Shown here: positions 45,321-54,150 of the stretch, one piece after another
How positions within the stretch are numbered: the first letter of the stretch is position 1
Layout: every line of letters begins with the position of its first letter
Assembly (NCBI RefSeq): GCF_030053775.1
Contig: NZ_CP125669.1
Location: 2,785,962 to 2,849,961 of the forward strand
Source of the DNA: Acinetobacter corruptisaponis
GTDB taxonomy: Bacteria > Pseudomonadota > Gammaproteobacteria > Pseudomonadales > Moraxellaceae
DNA: 64,000 bases
Reading direction: 5' to 3'
Position numbers and translations under genes: made by a program
Notes under the pieces: generated by a model
Databases searched by the model: none
Told to the model about the DNA's origin: nothing
What the model saw: only the letters and a program-made list of their open reading frames with translations

Positions 45321-47504
45321 ATGAAACTTCAAATGATAGCGTGTGCGGTTGCAATTGCGACTGGTGGTTTATTTTTCTCTCATACCATAAATGAGGCATT
45401 TGCGGCGACAGAAGCTCCAGTAGTTTCAACAACGATCAAGCCATCACAAGAACAAGCATTGGTCTCGCGTCAGTTGGCAACATTGGTTGACCGTCAGCAT
45501 TACTTGAACATGCGTCTGGATGCGGCCACCTCAAACCGTATTCTGGATATGTATCTGGACAGCCTTGATCCAGACCATTCGCTGTTTCTCAGTGGTGAGG
45601 TTGAAGAATATAAGAATAAGTACGGCTCAACCTTTGGTAGCTCATTGAAAGCAGGCAACTTAACAGGGCCTTTTGCCATTCATGCGCAATATCGTGAGCG
45701 TTTGAAACAGTTTTACGAATACATGCTGGCTGAACTCAAGAAACCACAGAATCTGCATCAGAAAGATGTGTATCTTGATATTGACCGTGAAAAGGCACCT
45801 TATTTCAAAACAACTGCTGAGCAACAGCGTCATTGGCAGGGCATGCTGGTGTCACAGTTGATTAACCTGACCATCAGTAAGGAAGAGGAACAGGCCAAGC
45901 AAAAGGCGTTAAAGGCCAATCCATCGCTTGCCAATGGTCAGGACCTGACAGGGCCTGAAGACTTAACCCCTGTTCAGACACTGACCAAGCGTTATACACG
46001 TCAGCTAGAGCGTATTGGTCGTGTAAAAAGTGATGATGTGCTGGATAAAACATTGAATGCAATGTTGGCAACCTATGATCCACACAGTAATTATTATCCA
46101 CCGATTGATGCGATGGAACTGAACCGCCAGACCACCTTGCAGCTTGAGGGGATTGGCGTTTCGATTCGTCCTGAACGTGGCAATGAGGACTACACCAAGA
46201 TCGAAACCATCGTTGAGGGTGGTCCAGCCAGTAAATCTGGTCAAGTGAAGTCGGGAGATCGCATTATTGGGGTTGCCCAGGATGGCGATAAAATGGTCGA
46301 TGTCATCGGCTGGCCTAGTTCTGAGATTGTGGGGCTGATTCGTGGTAAACGTGGTACCAAAGTCACGGTACGCTTGCTGGGTGCTGGCGCAGCCATGAGT
46401 CAGGCGCGTAATGTCACACTGACACGTGATGTGATTCAGGAAGAGGATGCTGGTGTTCGTTCACGTACCGTTGAAATCACGCGTGATGGCAAGAAGCATG
46501 TCTTTGGTGTGATTGAGATACCATCATTCTATTTTGACTATCGTTCACGCCGTGCTGGCACTGAGTATCGTTCAGTGTCTGAAGATACTGCAAAAGCATT
46601 TGAAGAACTGAAAGCCAAGAAAGTCGAAGGCATTATGGTTGACTTGCGTAATGACCCAGGTGGTTCTCTGGAAGAGGTTGCCCGTATGCTGGGGCAGGTG
46701 ATTAAGTCAGGCCCAGTGGTTCAGATCCGTGATGGCAATGGCAACGTCAATGTGTTTGAAGACACCGATGGCGGTGAACAGATTTATGCTGGACCAATGG
46801 CGGTATTGGTGAACCTGGCCTCTGCTTCGGCAAGTGAAATCTATTCTGCGGCGATTCAGGACTATGAACGCGGCATCATCATTGGCAGTACCACCACAGG
46901 CAAGGGAACCGCTCAGGTTCAGCTGGATTCTCTGGCACATGGTCAGGCAACGCTGACCCAGCGTAAGTTCTATCGTGTTACAGGGGGCAGTACCCAGAAT
47001 AAAGGCGTGATTCCTGATATTCGACTGGTGGATATCTACAATGAGGAGTTTGGTGAGCGTAAGGCCAAAAATGCATTGAAGTGGGACACCATTCCAACAG
47101 CGCCATTCAAGCGTGAAGGTTCGGTACAGCCTTATGTGGCTAAACTTAACCAGACCTCTGAACAGCGTGTTGCGACAGACCCGCAGTTCAAGTATTTGGA
47201 GACACGCAAAACGCTTGCCAAGAAGACCGCTGATGAGAAGAAAGTGGTACTGGATATCGACCAGCGTCGTGCTGAACTGGTTGATCTGGAAAAGCAAACG
47301 CTGGATGCTGAAAATCAACGCCGAGCCGCAACAGGGCAGCCGCCTTATGCAAACTGGGAAAGCTACCAGGCCTCTATTGATGCCTTGGTTGAGTCACGTG
47401 CCAAGATGAAAGCTCATCTGCGTCCGCCTTTACCAGAGGAAGAGGCATTTATTACCGAAGCGGCAAATGTGCTGCTGGACTATGCCGCATTGCAAGGCCG
47501 TTAA
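45321..47504 (+). CDS. prc: Carboxy-terminal processing protease (Prc/Tsp)
   Basis: 727 residues from ATG 45321, where the signal peptide begins (MKLQMIACAVAIATGGLFFSHT, cleaved after AFA). A TTG ten codons upstream would be closer to the AAGGA but gives an odd start. PDZ domain at about 270-350; catalytic Ser503 in SASASEI and Lys528 in TTGKGTAQ form the Ser-Lys dyad of family S41. It degrades and processes periplasmic proteins, including cell-wall hydrolases and lipoproteins in other species. The helical C-terminal extension (DUF3340-like, about 560-727) is the long Prc type. Confidence 0.93.
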   Translation: MKLQMIACAVAIATGGLFFSHTINEAFAATEAPVVSTTIKPSQEQALVSRQLATLVDRQHYLNMRLDAATSNRILDMYLDSLDPDHSLFLSGEVEEYKNKYGSTFGSSLKAGNLTGPFAIHAQYRERLKQFYEYMLAELKKPQNLHQKDVYLDIDREKAPYFKTTAEQQRHWQGMLVSQLINLTISKEEEQAKQKALKANPSLANGQDLTGPEDLTPVQTLTKRYTRQLERIGRVKSDDVLDKTLNAMLATYDPHSNYYPPIDAMELNRQTTLQLEGIGVSIRPERGNEDYTKIETIVEGGPASKSGQVKSGDRIIGVAQDGDKMVDVIGWPSSEIVGLIRGKRGTKVTVRLLGAGAAMSQARNVTLTRDVIQEEDAGVRSRTVEITRDGKKHVFGVIEIPSFYFDYRSRRAGTEYRSVSEDTAKAFEELKAKKVEGIMVDLRNDPGGSLEEVARMLGQVIKSGPVVQIRDGNGNVNVFEDTDGGEQIYAGPMAVLVNLASASASEIYSAAIQDYERGIIIGSTTTGKGTAQVQLDSLAHGQATLTQRKFYRVTGGSTQNKGVIPDIRLVDIYNEEFGERKAKNALKWDTIPTAPFKREGSVQPYVAKLNQTSEQRVATDPQFKYLETRKTLAKKTADEKKVVLDIDQRRAELVDLEKQTLDAENQRRAATGQPPYANWESYQASIDALVESRAKMKAHLRPPLPEEEAFITEAANVLLDYAALQGR

Positions 47505-47522
47505 ATTTTAGATTTTGCTGTT

Positions 47523-47555
47523 AAAAAATAGCCCTGTCATGCAGGGCTATTTTTT
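47523..47555. terminator. Bidirectional terminator
   Basis: The stem AAAAATAGCCCTG / CAGGGCTATTTTT with a 5-nt loop, between the convergent prc and DUF2147 stops. Confidence 0.88.
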
Positions 47556-47567
47556 ATTGTTTAAATT

Positions 47568-48011
47568 TTAATTGACTCGAATCCAGATTTGGCTGCGCCC
47601 CAATACAGAAACCCCGACATAGCCACGTAAATGCAGGCGTTGTCCATTTGTACTGAGTTTTGCAGTCAGGCTATATACACGGCCACTGTTTGGGTCGAGA
47701 ATTCGCCCGCCTGTATAGGTGAGGTCTTTCTTGTGTTTAAGCTTGGTAATTGCATTTAAACCCAGAATTGGTTTGTTGGTATAAGGGGCAGGGCAGCCCG
47801 TACAGAACTCTTTCGGTGTGTAACCTGTACGTGGAGTGATTTTGGTGATTTTGCCTGTATAGGTGCCATCCGCTTCCTGGGTAATTTCGACCTGACCTTT
47901 AGGTGCGCCCGTGAGGTCATCAATACTTTGCCAAATACCAGTAATATCTTGAGCAAAGGCCAGTTGGCTAAGACCAAATAGGACAAAAAAGGTAACGAGT
48001 TTTGAGTACAT
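47568..48011 (-). CDS. Exported DUF2147 protein (copy 1)
   Basis: 147 residues with a signal peptide (MYSKLVTFFVLFGLSQLAFA). The DUF2147 pattern is clear: 'ITGIWQSIDDLTGAPKGQVEI', 'GKITKITPRTGYTPKEFCTGCPAPYTNKPILGL' (Cys pair) and 'GRILDPNSGRVYS...LRGYVGVSVLGRSQIWIR'. Function unknown; likely a small periplasmic lipocalin-like beta barrel. A close paralogue lies 235 bp upstream on the same strand. Confidence 0.85.
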   Translation of the reverse strand: MYSKLVTFFVLFGLSQLAFAQDITGIWQSIDDLTGAPKGQVEITQEADGTYTGKITKITPRTGYTPKEFCTGCPAPYTNKPILGLNAITKLKHKKDLTYTGGRILDPNSGRVYSLTAKLSTNGQRLHLRGYVGVSVLGRSQIWIRVN

Positions 48012-48141
48012 GCTTAAGCCTCCTTGCTGCCTATCACTGTCTTTCTATTATTTCGGATTTCTAATAATAGATTCAATCATTATTTTACAATTGTTCACTT
48101 TTTTAATAATTGAAATTTCAACGAATTTTTGAGGGCGTAAT

Positions 48142-48187
48142 AAAAAAGCCACCTCGGTTTGAATGACAACGAAGCGGCTTTTTTTGA
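48142..48187 (-). terminator. Intrinsic terminator of DUF2147 copy 2
   Basis: The stem AAAAAGCC-CCTCG / CGAAG-GGCTTTTT with small internal mismatches and a 13-nt loop, with a T run on both sides. It lies between the two DUF2147 genes. Confidence 0.65.
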
Positions 48188-48246
48188 TTAAACCGTGATC
48201 AAAAATGATCAAATATAAGATGGTGGGTGCATTACAGCATCATGGT

Positions 48247-48693
48247 TTATTCGGCGCGAATCCAGATCTGGTTGCGGCCTAATGCAGATACACCGAGATA
48301 ACCGCGCAAGTGCAGGCGTTTACCATTTGCGCTTAACTTGGCTTTCATACTGTAGATTTTGCCTGTATTGGGATCAAGAATACGGCCATTGGTATAGTTA
48401 AGACCATCTGTAGACTTTAGACCTGTCACTACATCCAGGCCAACAATAGGCTTGTTGGTATAAGGCGCTGGGCAGTCTACACAGGTTTCCTTTGGTGTAT
48501 AGCCTGCGCGTGGGGTGACTTTGACGATTTTGCCCACATAGGTATCATTTTCTTTACGAATCTCAACGAGTCCTTTGGGTGCGCCTGTTTTGTCATCAAT
48601 CGTTTGCCAAAGACCCGTAATGTCTTCCGCAAAAGAAAAGCTACTGACTGCTGATAAGAGTAATGCACCTATAAGTTGTTTGCCCATCATCAT
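48247..48693 (-). CDS. Exported DUF2147 protein (copy 2)
   Basis: 148 residues from ATG 48693, with AAAGGA 6 nt upstream; a start ten codons earlier is less likely because it precedes the signal peptide (MMMGKQLIGALLLSAVSSFSFA). It is clearly paralogous to copy 1 along the whole length: same GIWQ(T/S)IDD, the PRxGYTPKExCxxCPAPYTNKPI core with its Cys pair, and the RLHLRGYxGVSxLGRxQIWIR ending. Tandem duplication with separate terminators; function unknown. Confidence 0.86.
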   Translation of the reverse strand: MMMGKQLIGALLLSAVSSFSFAEDITGLWQTIDDKTGAPKGLVEIRKENDTYVGKIVKVTPRAGYTPKETCVDCPAPYTNKPIVGLDVVTGLKSTDGLNYTNGRILDPNTGKIYSMKAKLSANGKRLHLRGYLGVSALGRNQIWIRAE

Positions 48694-48777
48694 TAAAAAT
48701 CCTTTTAACGTTTGAAACTCCATTATGTAGGATATTTGACAACTAGTTCAATCTTTATGTGATATTTGCGGCAAATT

Positions 48778-49452
48778 TTAAGACAAAGACAAAATAAAGG
48801 TGGGTAGCCAAATGGCTGTAAACACGCCATTGACTGCCATACCAAATGCGGCATAGCGACCTGTGACAGGGCCACGCTGCCATGCCTGTGCCGTGCCAAT
48901 GGCATGGGCAGCCAGACCGAGCGCCAGGCCAGAAGCACGTTCATCATGGATATGTTTTAATATCCACGGTGAAAATGCCGCTCCAATTACACCTGATAAA
49001 ATCACAATCAGTGAAACCATCATCAACGGGGCATGTAGCAGTGTGGCAATGTTAAGTGCAATCGGTGTGGTCACCGCACGTGTGGCAAAGGCCATGATGG
49101 TCGGTTCAGACATATGCAGCAGATACGCCAGTCCCATTGGCAGGGCAACCGCACTGATGCTGGCAAAACATAAAATTCCAATCATGGACTTGATGGGTAA
49201 ATCATCATAACGCATGGCAGCCAAAGGAATGGCTAGGGCAACCGTGACATAACCAAGCAAGTGGTTAAACACATCATTGACGTTGTTCATGTAGTGTTCA
49301 TAGGGAATGCCGAGAACTGCCAACAAGCCAATGACGATGAACATGGCAAACACAATGAGGGGAATTTGTGGAACCCTTTTATTCAGTGGTTTTGCAAGCA
49401 GATAGCTGATCAGGGTGATCACGAAGCCATAAATAACCATCAACATAAACAA
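48778..49452 (-). CDS. lrgB: LrgB/CidB family membrane protein
   Basis: 224 residues, about six helices. The family motif is visible around 'YVTVALAIPLAAMRYDDL', 'SEPTIMAFATRAVTTPIALNIA', and the C-terminal 'ALGLAAHAIGTAQAWQ'. LrgB works with LrgA, a holin-like protein, and the pair is linked to murein hydrolase control and to export of small organic acids. It starts 6 bp after lrgA. Confidence 0.9.
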   Translation of the reverse strand: MFMLMVIYGFVITLISYLLAKPLNKRVPQIPLIVFAMFIVIGLLAVLGIPYEHYMNNVNDVFNHLLGYVTVALAIPLAAMRYDDLPIKSMIGILCFASISAVALPMGLAYLLHMSEPTIMAFATRAVTTPIALNIATLLHAPLMMVSLIVILSGVIGAAFSPWILKHIHDERASGLALGLAAHAIGTAQAWQRGPVTGRYAAFGMAVNGVFTAIWLPTFILSLS

Positions 49453-49458
49453 CGACCT

Positions 49459-49821
49459 CTATAACCAGCGTTTTGCCATTTTGGCATAAATCCATAATGG
49501 CAATAAGGTGCTTAGGGTGAGCACAAACAGAAACACAGGAATTTCCTTGCCCAGATGAACCAGCATGATCAGGGAGCCTGCACAAATCGGCAGAAACGCA
49601 AATGCACTTTCTTTCATGATCTTGTTGTTGGTATCAATCAGGCGGTTGGAGATTTTTCTAAACCTCCTCCAGATCAGCAGGGTGGTGAGTAGCGCAATCA
49701 AACCCACCAGATTGCCCAGTTCAGGGTGATGAAAGGCTGTGGTGATCAGGACGGCACCCTCACGAAATACGATAATCAATAAAATCGTGCAAAACCAGGC
49801 TGCCCAATCAATATCTTTCAT
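49459..49821 (-). CDS. lrgA: CidA/LrgA family holin-like protein
   Basis: 120 residues with four hydrophobic helices and the family arrangement 'FHHPELGNLVGLIALLTTLL' (where relatives have P-G-x-x-x-G), then 'ESAFAFLPICAGSLIML'. Forms an operon with lrgB just downstream. Slightly diverged from the common CidA pattern, but the size, topology and partner agree. Confidence 0.85.
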   Translation of the reverse strand: MKDIDWAAWFCTILLIIVFREGAVLITTAFHHPELGNLVGLIALLTTLLIWRRFRKISNRLIDTNNKIMKESAFAFLPICAGSLIMLVHLGKEIPVFLFVLTLSTLLPLWIYAKMAKRWL

Positions 49822-49864
49822 GTGCTTTTTTACTCTCGTCTATCTGAACGATGGGTGATCGCAA

Positions 49865-51211
49865 TTATAGTGATGAATGGTCTTCCCGTTCAAATTCTTC
49901 CAAAGGCCGTTCAAACAAGGAAGCTTTTTTTCCAAGAATTTCGTCTAATGGTAAATGTGCCTGTTTAATGAGCTGCTCCAGCTTATGCGGGGCAATACAG
50001 ACTGACAGGTGCAGGTCGCCGTGATCATCATGGTGTTCAGACTGAATTACGTTTAGGGTATAGAGCTGGGTGCGCAGTTTACCGTAGGCAGGTTTTAGTA
50101 CAAGGTCAAAGTGTTGTAGCTGCCCCATTAAACATTGTTGTACCGCCTGGCTTAGGAATTCCAAGCCTTGTCTTGAATGTGCTGAAACATAAACACGATC
50201 TGGTAGGTCTGGTGCCTTATATATGATTTTTGCGGCATCACCGCTCAGGTCGATTTTATTATAGACATGCAGAATCGGGGCATCGGCACCAATTTCCTTA
50301 AGCACAGACTCCACCGCTTCAATCTGCTCAGTCATGTTGGGACTGCTGCTGTCAATCACATGCAGCAGCAAGGTTGCTTCCAGCGTTTCTTCCAAAGTGG
50401 CCTTGAATGACTCGACCAGATCGTGCTGCAAGTTTCGAACGAATCCAACCGTATCCGCCAGAACAACTGTACCTATGCCATCCCAGTCCAAACGCCGTAA
50501 GGTGGGGTCTAGGGTTGCGAACAGTTGGTCGGCAGCATAAACGTCACTTTTTGCCAAGATGTTAAATAAGGTTGATTTTCCCGCATTGGTATATCCCACC
50601 AGTGAAATGGTTGGAATCGCCGCTTTCTGACGCGCGGCGCGGCCTTGCAGACGGGTTTGCTGAACCTTGACCAGTTTTTCCTTGAGTTGGGTAATGCGTA
50701 CCCGAATCAGTCGGCGGTCTGTTTCCAGTTGTGATTCACCTGGACCACGTAGACCAATGCCCCCTTTTTGCTGTTCCAGATTGCCCGTAAAGCCACGAAT
50801 CAGACGGGTGGACAAATGTTTAAGCTGGGCCAGTTCGACCTGTAACTTCCCCTCATGGGTGCGGGCGCGTAAGGCGAAAATATCCAGAATTAAACCTGTA
50901 CGGTCAATCACCCGACATTTCAGCACCCGTTCCAGATTGCGTTCCTGGGCAGGGGAGAGTGAGTGGTCAAAAATCACCAGTTCAGCTTCAAGGTCTTTGA
51001 CCAGTTCCGCAATTTCATCAACCTTACCTGAACCAATAAAGAATTTAGGGTCAGGCTTGTTGCGTTGCACGGAAATATGTTCAAGGATTTCAGCACCAGC
51101 GGATTGAGCGAGCAATCGGAACTCTTCAGCATCCAGGTCATCAAGCAGTTGTACAGCCACACTGACTAAAATTGCCCGTTCACCACCTTGATGCTGCTCG
51201 AAATTTTCCAC
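49865..51211 (-). CDS. hflX: GTPase HflX
   Basis: 448 residues. The N-terminal HflX domain (about 1-190: 'EFRLLAQSAGAEI', 'KFFIGSGKVDEIAELV', 'FDHSLSPAQERNLE', 'GPGESQLETDRR') is followed by the G domain with GYTNAGKST, DTVGFVRNL and NKID. HflX is a ribosome-splitting and rescue GTPase in other bacteria. Here it is not next to hfq, unlike in many gammaproteobacteria. Single gene on the minus strand. Confidence 0.94.
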   Translation of the reverse strand: MENFEQHQGGERAILVSVAVQLLDDLDAEEFRLLAQSAGAEILEHISVQRNKPDPKFFIGSGKVDEIAELVKDLEAELVIFDHSLSPAQERNLERVLKCRVIDRTGLILDIFALRARTHEGKLQVELAQLKHLSTRLIRGFTGNLEQQKGGIGLRGPGESQLETDRRLIRVRITQLKEKLVKVQQTRLQGRAARQKAAIPTISLVGYTNAGKSTLFNILAKSDVYAADQLFATLDPTLRRLDWDGIGTVVLADTVGFVRNLQHDLVESFKATLEETLEATLLLHVIDSSSPNMTEQIEAVESVLKEIGADAPILHVYNKIDLSGDAAKIIYKAPDLPDRVYVSAHSRQGLEFLSQAVQQCLMGQLQHFDLVLKPAYGKLRTQLYTLNVIQSEHHDDHGDLHLSVCIAPHKLEQLIKQAHLPLDEILGKKASLFERPLEEFEREDHSSL

Positions 51212-51284
51212 GCGATCTCATATCCTGAGTATTGAAGTCTTATTCTAGAATAAACTTAAAGCAAAGGGCAAAGACTAAGTGGCG

Positions 51285-51425
51285 CTAGATAACATTTCGG
51301 CGTAAAAGCTCAATAAAACCAATCAATGTTCCCATATACAGAATTGACCAGCCTAAAAACATTCTGAGCGCATAGCCATAAGGAATGGTGGTCTGTGATT
51401 CTGATGTGTTGGCATGTGGATTCAT
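51285..51425 (-). CDS. Small single-pass membrane protein, 46 residues
   Basis: ATG 51425 is preceded by GGTGATGA, and the frame ends in TAG at 51285. After a polar N-terminus (MNPHANTSESQTTIPYG) comes one hydrophobic helix (about residues 19-40: ALRMFLGWSILYMGTLIGFI) and a short basic tail (LLRRNVI). The positive-inside rule places the C-terminus in the cytoplasm. It lies between hflX and the divergent plsC gene. I do not recognise a family. The case for coding rests on the start context, the membrane pattern and charge placement. Confidence 0.6.
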   Translation of the reverse strand: MNPHANTSESQTTIPYGYALRMFLGWSILYMGTLIGFIELLRRNVI

Positions 51426-51607
51426 CTCATCACCTATAAATCTGTAAATTCGATTTATTTATGGTAATTGATCTGATAAAACATTTAAAATTGAAAAAAT
51501 TTATCCCCACATTCGTTTTTTATTATGGTCACAACATTTATAAGTGGATATGGGCATGATATAACTTCGCTAATTTAATGCATACATGCATACGGTTTTG
51601 ATGATTT

Positions 51608-52438
51608 ATGACTCAAGAAACACCAGCAGTAAACAACCCACCATTCAGTTTATTCTCTAAGTTCAGTCTATATAGCAAGAAATTGGCCGCAGGCCTTGAA
51701 ACGATTGGTGAAGGCTTTTATCTCATCTATCGTCATGGCCTGTATAAAGATCCCAATAATCCTGTAAATACCCGTTATGTGCAGTATTTTTGCCGCCGTT
51801 TGTGTGAAGTCTTCAATATTGAGGTACAGGTTCATGGTGCCATTCCCCGTGAACCCGCACTTTGGGTCAGCAATCATATTTCATGGCTGGATGTGGCGGT
51901 ACTGGGTTCAGGTGCCCGCATTTTCTTTCTGGCGAAAGCCGAGGTAGAAAAATGGCCCATTTTAGGAAATCTGGCAAAGGGTGGTGGAACCCTGTTCATT
52001 AAACGTGGTTCGGGTGACTCCATTCGGATTCGTGAGCAAATTACCGAGTTTTTAAAACAGGATATTCCCGTGCTGTTTTTCCCTGAGGCCACCACCACAG
52101 ATGGCACAAAGGTTAAAAAAGTACATGGCAGATTGCTTGGAGCCGCTATTGAGGCCCAGCGACCAGTCCAGATTTGCGTGATTTGCTATGTCAACCAGAA
52201 TGGTGAGCTGGACATGGTGGCCCCATTTATTGGTGAAATGACTTTTGCGGAGCATGTGCAGCGCGTTCTGGAAATGCCCAAGGTCACAGCTCACCTACTG
52301 ACATTGCCCGCAGTTCCTGTAACAGGGCATACCGTGGAGACCTTGACCAGGGAAGTTGAACAGCAAATGCGTGCAGGTTTGCTGGAGTTGCAACGTAAGG
52401 TACTTAAGGTGATGCCAGATGGCACGGAGACTACATAA
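51608..52438 (+). CDS. plsC: 1-acyl-sn-glycerol-3-phosphate acyltransferase
   Basis: 276 residues of the PlsC family. The catalytic H(x4)D motif is NHISWLD; the later FPEATTTDG box corresponds to FPEGTRS with changes, as seen in some lyso-ornithine-lipid acyltransferases. It acylates lysophosphatidate or a related lysolipid at the inner membrane. An amphipathic N-terminus (about 10-45) probably mediates membrane association. The 3' end overlaps the convergent phospholipase-D family gene by 8 bp. Confidence 0.87.
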   Translation: MTQETPAVNNPPFSLFSKFSLYSKKLAAGLETIGEGFYLIYRHGLYKDPNNPVNTRYVQYFCRRLCEVFNIEVQVHGAIPREPALWVSNHISWLDVAVLGSGARIFFLAKAEVEKWPILGNLAKGGGTLFIKRGSGDSIRIREQITEFLKQDIPVLFFPEATTTDGTKVKKVHGRLLGAAIEAQRPVQICVICYVNQNGELDMVAPFIGEMTFAEHVQRVLEMPKVTAHLLTLPAVPVTGHTVETLTREVEQQMRAGLLELQRKVLKVMPDGTETT

Positions 52439-54059
52439 ATCCCTCGATTGGCAGCCATGAAAGAATCTTGATGCCAGCCCTTTGCCACCATTTCATGCGT
52501 GGTTCCTTGGTATAAATAACAGGGCCTTGAGGTGTCTGACGCTGCCAGGTGATTTTCTTGTTGGCATCCAGCACCAGTTGATAGGCATACTTGCTGAGGT
52601 TCTCGTCCATTGTGGTGTGGACTGCCTGGGCAAGTGGCGGGCTGTTGAGCAGCACACCAATCTCAGTATTGAGATAGGCCGAGCGTGGGTCAAAATTAAA
52701 CGACCCAATAAAAACCTGTTTTTCATCCAGTGCCATCAATTTTGCATGCAGGCTTGAACGGCTTAACCCCTTGATGCTGACCTTGGCCTTTTTCGCCAAG
52801 TCCTCGGTGTGTTTGTCCAAGTCATTTTTATCCAGCGCAGGTAAAAATTCATAGAGCTGTACACCGTGTTCCAATAAGTTCTGCCGATACTTGCCATAAA
52901 ACGCATGAACCACCGCAACATCATTGGCCTTGAACGAGTTGGTCAGAACCCGAACCTTAATCCCATCCTCTGCCAAATCGGTCAGCATTTTTGCCCCTTT
53001 TTTTTCAGGAACAAAATAGGCGGAAATCAGGTCAACGTTTTTTTCAGGTTGTTCGAGATGCTGAATGAGCTGGAAATTAAGGTGTTCTTTCTTTTTTGCC
53101 TTGGACTTAATCTTGTCGGGTGAATCCTTGACCACTTCCGCCTTGACCCAATCCAGTGGAATATCCCGACTCATCAGCGAGTCAATGGCCTGAGAGTTGC
53201 TGGTTAAATCCAGATAGTTTTGTACGGTAACCCGCTTGTAGTGCTCATCAAGCTGCCGTTTTAAACTTTCATAGCTGAGATGATGGGCACTTTGCTTGAC
53301 CACTTCCTGCACCTTGTAGGCATATTCATGGTTCCAGTATTCATCAAAGGAATGGGAAATATCTTTCACCGCCGTGCCAACCAGCATCACATCAACATCA
53401 GAGAACTGGTAGTTGTCACTGACATTGTAATATTGATTGGTCATGTTGCGCCCGCCAATCAGGGCAACCTGATGGTCTGCGATGAAGCTCTTGTTGTGCA
53501 TGCGTCGGTTGATGCGTTTCAGGTCCAGAATCATGTCGAGCGCACGATATTTCCGAAAACGATAGGGGTTAAACAGCTTGACTTCAATATTGGGGTGCTG
53601 TGCCAATGCCAGAAAAATCCCCTCGGTTGATTTGGCGTTGTTATCATCAATCAGCAGGCGAATCTTGACCCCACGGTCTGCGGCACGAATCAGCGCATGC
53701 AGGGCCAGTGCGCCAACCTTGTCGTTGTCCCAGATGTAATACTGTAAATCCAGTGTTTTCTCCGCCTTGTCAATCAGGCGCAGGCGGGCAGCCAGGGCTT
53801 CCAGTGGTTCAAACAACACCAGATAACCCGTAAGGTCAGGATGCTGTTCCTGCAAGGGTTGAATGATTTGTGCCAGTGTGGTCTGGGCGGTGTCAACCTG
53901 CAATGTGGTTTCAGGAATGGACTCTATTTTGTGTTTGGGTAAGGTGCTGCAACCTGTTACCGTGATCGCAATACTGCAATAAATCGCAAGCATACTTTTA
54001 TTGTAAGTAGTTGTACTTATTTTCGTATGTTTGTGATTTATACGGGCAAATTGCGTCAT
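52431..54059 (-). CDS. Phospholipase D family lipoprotein (cardiolipin synthase C-like)
   Basis: 542 residues with two HKD motifs: HNKSFIADHQVALIGGRN and HAKLMALDEKQVFIGSFNFD. The order and spacing resemble ClsC (YmdC), which joins phosphatidylglycerol and phosphatidylethanolamine into cardiolipin. A lipobox (VTGC, Cys about 36) follows a hydrophobic segment; the n-region before it is long, so an internal ATG at 53996 may be the real start. No strong ribosome site marks either. It is next to plsC but on the opposite strand. Confidence 0.83.
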   Translation of the reverse strand: MTQFARINHKHTKISTTTYNKSMLAIYCSIAITVTGCSTLPKHKIESIPETTLQVDTAQTTLAQIIQPLQEQHPDLTGYLVLFEPLEALAARLRLIDKAEKTLDLQYYIWDNDKVGALALHALIRAADRGVKIRLLIDDNNAKSTEGIFLALAQHPNIEVKLFNPYRFRKYRALDMILDLKRINRRMHNKSFIADHQVALIGGRNMTNQYYNVSDNYQFSDVDVMLVGTAVKDISHSFDEYWNHEYAYKVQEVVKQSAHHLSYESLKRQLDEHYKRVTVQNYLDLTSNSQAIDSLMSRDIPLDWVKAEVVKDSPDKIKSKAKKKEHLNFQLIQHLEQPEKNVDLISAYFVPEKKGAKMLTDLAEDGIKVRVLTNSFKANDVAVVHAFYGKYRQNLLEHGVQLYEFLPALDKNDLDKHTEDLAKKAKVSIKGLSRSSLHAKLMALDEKQVFIGSFNFDPRSAYLNTEIGVLLNSPPLAQAVHTTMDENLSKYAYQLVLDANKKITWQRQTPQGPVIYTKEPRMKWWQRAGIKILSWLPIEGFM

Positions 54060-54150
54060 AATCGTTACTGATTAAAAGTTGGGCTTGAGTATAGCATTTC
54101 ATCGAAAAATATAAATATGAGATGTGATAACTGCCCCTGAGGTGAGGTGA

